Made by a program: the position numbers and the translations under genes. Shown here in pieces: positions 1-5,410 of a stretch of 16,358 nucleotides of DNA. How positions within the stretch are numbered: the stretch's first letter is position 1; every line of letters begins with the position of its first letter. The notes beneath the pieces were generated by a model. It was given only the letters and a program-made list of their open reading frames with translations, was not told the origin of the DNA and did not search any database. Source of the stretch: Coemansia sp. RSA 922 (lineage: Eukaryota; Kickxellomycota; Kickxellomycetes; Kickxellales; Kickxellaceae); NCBI GenBank assembly GCA_027577415.1, contig JANBQS010000506.1, positions 1-16,358 of the forward strand. The letters are read 5' to 3'.

Positions 1-1
1 G

Positions 2-706
2 ACAAGCGAGGCGTGTCCGAGTCAGGGCTCACGCCCACGCGAGAACAACCTAGCAGCACTGCGCCCAAGGCAGGACCGGTGGATATTGGTGCAACGCCTA
101 CGGATGGAGGCCACAGCAACAGGCGCCGGAGGAGAGACCGGCGAGACTGAATACAGAGCAGTGCCCGACGAAAATCCCGAGGGCCGGGGCCCCATAGACC
201 AGTGGATAACAACGGTCGCAGGCGAGAGAGTGCCGTACATCGGAATCCCTCGGGAATGGGTAAACGGCTCCGCATCGGCGATTAGTGCTGAGATGTGCCA
301 GTTCGGGAGCGAGGGCCGCTCATGGATAGCTCAAGCAGTGGCAAACAAAGAGGAGCTCAAGTCGGCCAACCGGTGGGCACGCCTAGTCAGGAAAGCTGCG
401 ATCCGAATGCGCTGGCAGAAGGAATACGAGGAGCACTGGCTATGGCGGAACGACGCTCAGATCAGAAAGGAGAAAGCGTCCGATGTACAACCGAAAAAGC
501 GTCGACAAGCAATGCACGAGCAACGGCCGCCGGCAATGGAGAATGGGCGAGCAGACGGGACGCCGAAATTCGACGTCGAATCGCCAGCAAAGAAAAGAAA
601 CGAGTACGCGGCGCTGTGCAAAGTACTAGTAGGCGACTGGAGTCGAGGTGTTAGGAGCCAGGTACCCGGCAGGGGACTGTGGTCCGTCAACACAAAATAT
701 ACTTAA
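2..706 (+). CDS. Unrecognised open reading frame, 5' partial at window edge
   Basis: This frame has no stop from base 2 to the TAA at 704-706, about 234 codons, so it probably begins outside the window; the first in-frame ATG is at 104. The product is rich in Arg, Lys, Glu and Trp. It has a Trp-rich basic stretch in the middle and a lysine/arginine-rich segment near residue 160. No catalytic motif, zinc knuckle or membrane segment is visible. Base composition is much more GC-rich than the AT-rich DNA after its stop. Codon use (many AGA, AGG, CTA, GTA) differs from the C-ending codons of CIT1 and RPL40 in this window. Another frame (about 286-654) is also open over part of it, so even the frame is not certain. 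It could be the 3' end of a transposable-element polyprotein or the last exon of a fast-evolving host gene. I cannot assign a function. Confidence 0.35.
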   Translation, partial: TSEACPSQGSRPRENNLAALRPRQDRWILVQRLRMEATATGAGGETGETEYRAVPDENPEGRGPIDQWITTVAGERVPYIGIPREWVNGSASAISAEMCQFGSEGRSWIAQAVANKEELKSANRWARLVRKAAIRMRWQKEYEEHWLWRNDAQIRKEKASDVQPKKRRQAMHEQRPPAMENGRADGTPKFDVESPAKKRNEYAALCKVLVGDWSRGVRSQVPGRGLWSVNTKYT

Positions 707-989
707 GGTTCCGGGGGGCGCAAGTCCTCCGCATGTGGTTGGGACTACATTCTATAGGGTAATTTATTTTATTTTGTAGGTCTAGTTTTAGGCTTTTGAG
801 GTGCTCTCGAGTCATGGACCATAGTTCGTGCCCATTCAGGGCTCCAATACAACGACTTCATCATCATCAGCTATTACCAGTGCGTTTTTTTTTTTTGGGA
901 CAGTCGATGACATGACAAAACTATTAGACTTGTCTCGCTGTTATCTTTTGTTTTAATACACTCTTTTTTCTTTTCTCCTTCTTTCCGAT
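707..989. other. AT-rich spacer between the partial frame and the Mim1-like gene
   Basis: After the TAA at 706 there is a short G-rich patch (CCGGGGGGCG near 709-720), then AT-rich DNA. It contains an uninterrupted T12 run at 885-896 and a pyrimidine-rich tract (about 960-988) directly before the next ATG, as expected of a fungal promoter and 5' leader. No RNA gene or convincing coding frame is seen. A G-rich tract followed by TGTGG could be the polypurine tract and LTR start of a retroelement, but no second LTR copy is present, so I do not call one. Confidence 0.4.
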
Positions 990-1316
990 ATGGACGCACA
1001 CAGCAACCGGCATCATCTACAGTGGCCCCGAACAGCGTATATTCACGGCATAGACAATGTAATATTTCCTCCGCTCGCCCATCCACCGCTCTCTACACTC
1101 GACAATACACATAGCCGAAGCACATCATCATCATCCAGCAAAGTACAGAATCAGATAACAGCCACTGATAAACCCTGGTGGCAGCGGCTTCTAATAGACG
1201 CTATGCTTATTCCATTCACACAAGGATTTATGCTCACACTCGCCGTCAACTGGGTCCGGTACTGGCGACAAACCGGTGGTCTCATGGGACTGTTTCGTAG
1301 ATCCAAAAAACAATAA
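990..1316 (+). CDS. MIM1: Mim1/Tom13-like mitochondrial outer-membrane import protein
   Basis: A single-exon frame of 108 residues. The first 60 residues are polar and low in complexity, with a run of five serines near residue 46. They are followed by one hydrophobic segment at about 66-88 reading LLIDAMLIPFTQGFMLTLAV, then a basic tail (RR..KK). A polar N-terminus, one membrane helix carrying an IPF-x-QG-x-ML core, and a basic end fit Mim1/Tom13 (Pfam TOM13). In yeast this is a small protein of the mitochondrial outer membrane that, with Mim2, inserts alpha-helical outer-membrane proteins and helps assemble TOM. Yeast Mim1 relies on GxxxG-type helix packing; here only G79 with T83 four residues on is seen. 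The stop codon lies inside an AATAAA signal and the gene converges on TOA2. The family call rests on about 20 residues, so another small single-pass protein is possible. Confidence 0.58.
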   Translation: MDAHSNRHHLQWPRTAYIHGIDNVIFPPLAHPPLSTLDNTHSRSTSSSSSKVQNQITATDKPWWQRLLIDAMLIPFTQGFMLTLAVNWVRYWRQTGGLMGLFRRSKKQ

Positions 1317-1320
1317 TAAA
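1315..1320 (+). terminator. AATAAA poly(A) signal overlapping the stop of the Mim1-like gene
   Basis: The stop codon TAA (1314-1316) and the hexamer AATAAA (1315-1320) share bases. Cleavage 10-30 nt downstream would place the mRNA end inside the opposing TOA2 coding sequence. Confidence 0.6.
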
Positions 1321-1321
1321 T

Positions 1322-1327
1322 TTTATT
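1322..1327 (-). terminator. AATAAA poly(A) signal overlapping the stop of TOA2
   Basis: On the minus strand AATAAA reads from 1327 to 1322 and includes the TOA2 stop codon TAA (1325-1323). It mirrors the plus-strand signal at 1315-1320, so the two form a near-palindrome AATAAATTTTATT. Confidence 0.6.
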
Positions 1328-1646
1328 CTCCTGCACGTTTATGATTACATGCTATAATTTTAACCTTATCTGCTGAAGTACTCTCATGGTCGAATTTGAA
1401 CGTTGGGTTCTTGACAACAAACGTCCATACTTCGTCGCAGAACCGGTAGATACCCAGATTTCCCTTCACTGTGGCTTTGGCCTTGACTTTGTTCGATAGG
1501 GCTTCTGATATGCTTTTGTCGTATTGCTCAAGCACTTGGATAGCCAGCTGTGGCGTAATGTGCCCCGCCTGAATCAGCTCATCGAGCGAATCAGTGAGCG
1601 CTGTGCCCAGCGTGCTGCTCCGGTACAGCTCGTAAAACGACGGCAT
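1323..1646 (-). CDS. TOA2: Transcription initiation factor IIA small (gamma) subunit
   Basis: A single exon encoding 107 residues, close to the usual 105-122 for the family. TFIIA binds TBP and upstream DNA, stabilises TBP on the promoter and counters TBP inhibitors in RNA polymerase II initiation. The N-terminal part carries the helical-bundle signature (YELYRSSTLG, then LDELIQ..HITPQLAIQVL..YDK, residues 5-44), which pairs with the large subunit TOA1. The C-terminal part carries the beta-barrel signature (G.L..YRFCDEVWTFV, about 63-77, then DKVKIIAC near 93-100), which contacts TBP. The ATG at 1646 is the natural start because YELYR begins four residues later, as in orthologues. The gene is convergent with the Mim1-like gene and shares an intertwined poly(A) region with it. 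Confidence 0.97.
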   Translation of the reverse strand: MPSFYELYRSSTLGTALTDSLDELIQAGHITPQLAIQVLEQYDKSISEALSNKVKAKATVKGNLGIYRFCDEVWTFVVKNPTFKFDHESTSADKVKIIACNHKRAGE

Positions 1647-1684
1647 GTAAAAAAAGCAATAAATAAAGGAAGGCGGGCTAATAA

Positions 1685-1692
1685 TATATATA
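1685..1692 (-). promoter_or_regulatory. TATA-like element upstream of TOA2
   Basis: TATATATA on the minus strand about 39 nt before the TOA2 ATG, in the 211-bp gap between TOA2 and the 3' end of CIT1. If used, it implies a very short 5' leader. The rest of the gap (1647-1857) is AT-rich and holds the CIT1 3' region, with no further gene seen. Confidence 0.35.
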
Positions 1693-1857
1693 AAGAAACA
1701 TTTGATTCAAAATTAAATGTGGAATTTGTACTTGATCTGACTTTTTATAGCATTATGGCCCGAGCGATCAATCGTGCGTGGTTACAAGTGGAAAAGCCAT
1801 GTTCTGATCAAGATAGAATAGGAAAAAAAGTAGGTATTTAAATAGAAAGAAACATGT

Positions 1858-3734
1858 TTACTTCTTCTCAAACATGGCACGGATAGACTCGGTGGTCAGA
1901 GACTTGGGCCGCTCAATGGAGAATCCAAGGGCACGGTCCCAGATGAGCTGAGACAGAACGCCAAAGGCACGCGAGACGCCAAAGAGGACAGTGTAAAAGT
2001 CCTGCTCGACCAGACCGTAGTGGCGGAGGAGAACACCCGAGTGGGCGTCCACGTTGGGCCAGGGGTTCTTGGTCTTGCCGTGCTCAGTGAGGACACCCGG
2101 GACGATCTTGTACAGGGCGCTGACAGTCTTGAAGAGGTTGTCCTGGGGCAGGTTCTTTTGGGCAAACTCGCGCTGAGCCATGTAGCGGGGGTCAGTCTTG
2201 CGAAGAACGGCGTGGCCGTATCCAGGAACGACGCGGCCCGAGTTGAGGGTGGCCCAGCAGTAATCGCGGATCTGGTCCTCAGTCGGCGTGTCAGTGCCAA
2301 TCTCCTCCTGCATCTTGATGATCCAGCGAAGGACCTCCTGGTTGGCCAGACCGTGGAGCGGACCAGCAAGGCCGTTAAGACCGGCAGCAAACGACAGGTA
2401 GGGATCGGAGAGGGCCGAACCGACCAGGTGGGTAGTGTGAGCAGAGACGTTGCCGCCCTCGTGGTCAGAGTGGATGACCAGGTACAGACGCATCAGATCG
2501 GCAAACTCTGCGTTCTCGGCAAAGCCCAGGAGGTTGGCAAAGTTCTGCGAGTAGTCGACCGAGGCATCAATGGAGCCGTGCTTGCCATCCTTGAAGACGT
2601 TGCGGTAGATACGCGACGCAACCAGGGGCAGCTTGGCCAGCAGATCAAGCGAGTCTTCAAAGACTGGGTCCCAGTAGTCCTTGCGGTTGATGCCAGCGTG
2701 GTAGGCCTTGGCAAACTGCGAGTCGTGCTGCAGGGCGTTGACAGCCAGCGACAGCTGCGACATGGGGTGCAGTGTGCTCGGGCAGCGGTCAATCAGGTCA
2801 ATCACAAACTGAGGCAGCGACGCGCGCGAGTTCAGCTCGTCGGTGATGGACTGGGCCTGTGCAGCGGTGGGGATCTCGCCCGTAAGCAGCAGCCAGAACA
2901 GCGCCTCGGGGGTGGTCTCAGTGGCGCCCTTGGGCTTGGGCAGCTGTTGCTGAACCTCGGGGATGGACAGGCCGCGGAAGCGAATGCCCTCGTCAGCATC
3001 GAGCAGCGAGGTGTCCCAGATCATGCCCTTGATGCCGCGCATACCGCCATAGGCCATGTTGACGGTGGTCTCACCCAGAACACGGTCTCCGTACTTTTGC
3101 TTGACGTCCTTGACCTCGGCGGTCTTCTCGGGGATCAGCTGCTCAACGCGCTGCTTAAGCGACTACATTCATAAACAGAGTTGTGCAGCATAGCCTGTTT
3201 GTTAGATAGGTGAAAAGTGGACTCGGATCGCATTAGCTTGTTGGCACAGACAGGCACAACAAGTGCTGGCTGGTTTGGTCGGGTCGGTTGGGGACATGTG
3301 GGAACATCTAATGGCGTACTAGTGCTGTGTCGTGGGCAAGTTGCGCCTCGCCACGTTTCATTTAGTCTGCCCACGAGGCGTGGGATGGCGATGTTACTTA
3401 CAGTAGCAGACGACGACGTCGACTTGAAACGGGCCAGAGCCGCCAGCTTGTTGGCCTACATGAAAGCAGCGAGTACAAAGGAGCAAAAGTGTGGTTAGCA
3501 GATACAGCCTTGATGGCAAACCAGATACTGCCACGTCGTCAGAAAACACATCCAGCGGCGAGAAAGCAAAAAAAGGAGTGCGCCAGAGAAAGCGTAGCTG
3601 GCGTATTATTATTGTCCACAACACAGAGCGGCGAATATCGTCTATGCCCGACGTCTGCGGCGGCTATTCCCGGCAGAACAACAGATACTTACCGAGCGAG
3701 CAGAGGCCGCAGTAGTGGAACGAAGACCAAACAT
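1858..3734 (-). CDS. CIT1: Mitochondrial citrate synthase, three exons
   Basis: Condenses oxaloacetate and acetyl-CoA to citrate in the mitochondrial matrix, the entry step of the TCA cycle. Exons on the minus strand are 3734-3693 (14 codons), 3455-3402 (18 codons) and 3162-1858; introns have GT-AG ends and are phase 0. The spliced protein is 466 residues, the normal length. Exons 1 and 2 give an Arg/Ser/Ala-rich, acid-free presequence beginning [14 protein letters not shown]; the mature part starts with a segment like [12 protein letters not shown]. Catalytic residues are visible: H302 in [12 protein letters not shown]349 in [13 protein letters not shown] and D404 in [10 protein letters not shown]. 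The metal-free substrate-site motif [13 protein letters not shown] lies near 263-275. The C-terminus (MFEKK) has no SKL-type peroxisomal signal, so this is the mitochondrial, not glyoxylate-cycle, form. Strong C-ending codon bias suggests high expression. It is divergent from the PDE gene. Confidence 0.97.
3163..3401 (-). other. CIT1 intron 2
   Basis: 239 bp, donor GTAAGT, acceptor TAG, with a branch-point-like ATCTAAC at 3207-3201, about 39 nt before the acceptor. It contains several mutually exclusive inverted repeats around 3330-3386 (see findings). Confidence 0.9.
3456..3692 (-). other. CIT1 intron 1
   Basis: 237 bp, donor GTAAGT, acceptor TAG, branch-point-like TGCTAAC at 3500-3494, about 40 nt before the acceptor. 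Splicing joins S14 to A15 of the presequence. The unspliced reading frame ends at the acceptor TAG. Confidence 0.9.
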
Positions 3735-4283
3735 TATCCCGAGTAGCGGAGGTAAAAAAAAATGAATGTACGAAGTATAAATAATGAAGAAGAAAAAAAG
3801 ATGAAAGGAGAAGGGAAAGTAGCTGATGGCGCCAGGGACGATAACGCCCTCTTATCTCGCGGGCCAAATGATTTCTTAAATCAGATGGCTGGGCGCGCAC
3901 ACGCCTCCGCAAGCCTCGGAAGTAATGCCGAAAATGGTTGGGGAGGATGGTGCTGGTTGGCTGCTTAAGCCGCGAAAGATAACCACAAGAGCGGCGCTGC
4001 TTGGAGTCCGAGCTTAGCGTAGGCATGTGGAAGAGAGGCACATCAGCAACGCTCATGACGACCAGCCGGCTCCGGATTTACAGTCTATTATACTTGCTTG
4101 CTTGCTTCGTATGCGGTCTGCAAGGCTGCTGATGTCCGCAAGCCATTTCTTCCAATCTCTCGATTTGATTACGAAATCATCAGCCAGGCGCAGTCAACAG
4201 GGGAGTGTCGTCGCCTCAAAGGAAAAAGGAAACCGGATTTTGCCAGTCAACGCTTCTTTTTTTCTTCAAAGACTGCGCCATGC

Positions 4284-4319
4284 GGGGGGAGGCGTGTGGC
4301 GAGTGCACTCCCTCCCCCC
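4284..4319. repeat. Nested inverted repeat
   Basis: Nine-base arms GGGGGGAGG (4284-4292) and CCTCCCCCC (4311-4319) are exact reverse complements around an 18-base spacer. The spacer contains a perfect 10-base palindrome, GAGTGCACTC (4301-4310). It lies mid-way in the CIT1/PDE divergent region and could be a protein-binding site or a cruciform/hairpin. Confidence 0.7.
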
Positions 4320-4994
4320 TCACTCTAGTTCAGCCACAGAGAGCTTCTTCGATGACACTATTTGTGGCGTGCTGTGGCTGCGGCATTGACAAGAAACGCA
4401 CTTTCGTGTCAGACACTTGGAAGCTGATCAATGCCAAGCAGAAAAGATTATCAAGAGTGACATGCTTGACTGTGGGAAGCGAGTGTCGAGAGCCAAAGGC
4501 CAAGTGACCACGCGTATGACTGCGGCGACTATCTACGACATCGTGCCCAGCACTCGGATATGATGTGATGCAGCAGCAACTGGGATGGGGCAAAGTGGAA
4601 ACTGCGCTAAGAGTAGGCGCCACTACGCCACAATGGGATTCTCGATCGGATGCAGGTGAGCATAATCGTCGCCTTGGCTGATGAAGAAAATCATCCCCCC
4701 TCTCTCTCTCAGTCAAGGCCCAGCGGAGCTTGCAGTCGCCGGGGAGCACTCAGAAAGCATTGGCTTCGGGCAGAAAAGAATAGTGGAATTGGCAAGCACA
4801 CCATTTCTCGCTTGACTGCCTGCGTACTTCCGATGGGAAAAGCTCGTCTCCCAAAGAGCGCTTTGTGTGTCTTGGGTGCCCGCAGCAGCGCTGCAATCAA
4901 CCAGACGCTCACGCTGCATGAGGTGTGTGGCTATTGTCCTTTGTCCAAGCCCTTTTGGCCTTTGCCCGAGTGCTTGACTGGCGCTTAAGCAAGC

Positions 4995-5026
4995 GGGTTG
5001 AAAGGGGGAGGGGTGGGCGCAGCGGG
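4995..5026 (+). promoter_or_regulatory. G-quadruplex-capable G-run cluster upstream of the PDE TATA box
   Basis: Five G-runs of at least three on the plus strand: 4995-4997, 5004-5008, 5010-5013, 5015-5017 and 5024-5026, with loops of 6, 1, 1 and 6 bases. This meets the usual G3+N1-7 pattern. It also contains two AGGGG boxes (5003-5007, 5009-5013); a third is at 5072-5076. It sits 60-90 bp before the TATAAA. Confidence 0.6.
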
Positions 5027-5085
5027 CTCTGAGGCGCTTGGTGTGACTTGAGTGTCCGACCGACCGGCGAAAGGGGAGCAGCGCC

Positions 5086-5091
5086 TATAAA
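5086..5091 (+). promoter_or_regulatory. Candidate TATA box of the phosphodiesterase gene
   Basis: TATAAA on the coding strand, followed by pyrimidine-rich leader up to the ATG at 5411. If transcription starts near 5120, the leader would be about 290 nt. An ATG at 5117-5119 opens a 41-codon frame ending at 5242; it would be a short upstream frame only if the start site lies before it. Confidence 0.45.
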
Positions 5092-5410
5092 CTCTTGCTC
5101 CGCCCCCCGCTCGTTTATGCCATCCAGACACAATCGTTTTCTGCTTTTCCCCTCCATATTTTATTTTACTTTATTGCCTCTCGCCAAACTGCATTCCTTT
5201 TCTTGCTACAATTTCAAATTCCTCTCTTCGGCTCTAACCTAGTACGCTTGCTTTTATTTATTTTGCCACCTCACGGTGTTTACTCACTCGATTCTGTTCA
5301 CAGCGCGCCTAGTGGGCCGCACCTTACGACAGTCACTTCGCTTGTCTAGTCGCTCCGCCGTCGCTCAGCTGGCTGCTCGACGTAAGCCAACTACAGACCG
5401 CCATACGACC

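Larger units (their letters stand above)
3735..5410. other. 1.7-kb divergent intergenic region between CIT1 and the phosphodiesterase gene
   Basis: The longest non-coding stretch of the window. It must hold the promoters of CIT1 (left, minus) and PDE (right, plus). Near CIT1 there is a pyrimidine-rich leader on the minus strand (about 3745-3800). Further right are a TTGC repeat (about 4091-4106), a nested inverted repeat (4284-4319), a five-run G block (4995-5026), AGGGG boxes and a TATAAA (5086-5091) followed by about 300 bp of pyrimidine-rich leader. Several open frames of 60-140 codons exist on both strands, but their translations are low in complexity, lack ATG starts or domain signatures, and overlap each other. 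I see no tRNA and no convincing protein gene. Confidence 0.6.

Noticed and set aside
286..654. Second open frame overlapping the left-edge gene
   Set aside because: Shorter and with stops at 148-150 and about 283; no domain. The frame open across the whole 2-706 stretch is the better candidate, though not certain.
709..760. Polypurine tract and LTR-like start after the left-edge gene
   Set aside because: No matching second LTR, primer-binding site or target-site duplication in the window.
2020..3174. 384-codon plus-strand frame antisense to citrate synthase
   Set aside because: A shadow frame produced by the strong codon bias of CIT1; low-complexity Val/Leu/Gly/Asp content with no domain.
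4025..4129. Small frame (35 codons) with a hydrophobic, signal-like end
   Set aside because: The hydrophobic part comes from a TTGC microsatellite; no further support.
4330..4749. 139-codon minus-strand frame in the CIT1/PDE gap
   Set aside because: No recognisable motif, composition unlike the real genes here, and conflicting frames on the other strand.
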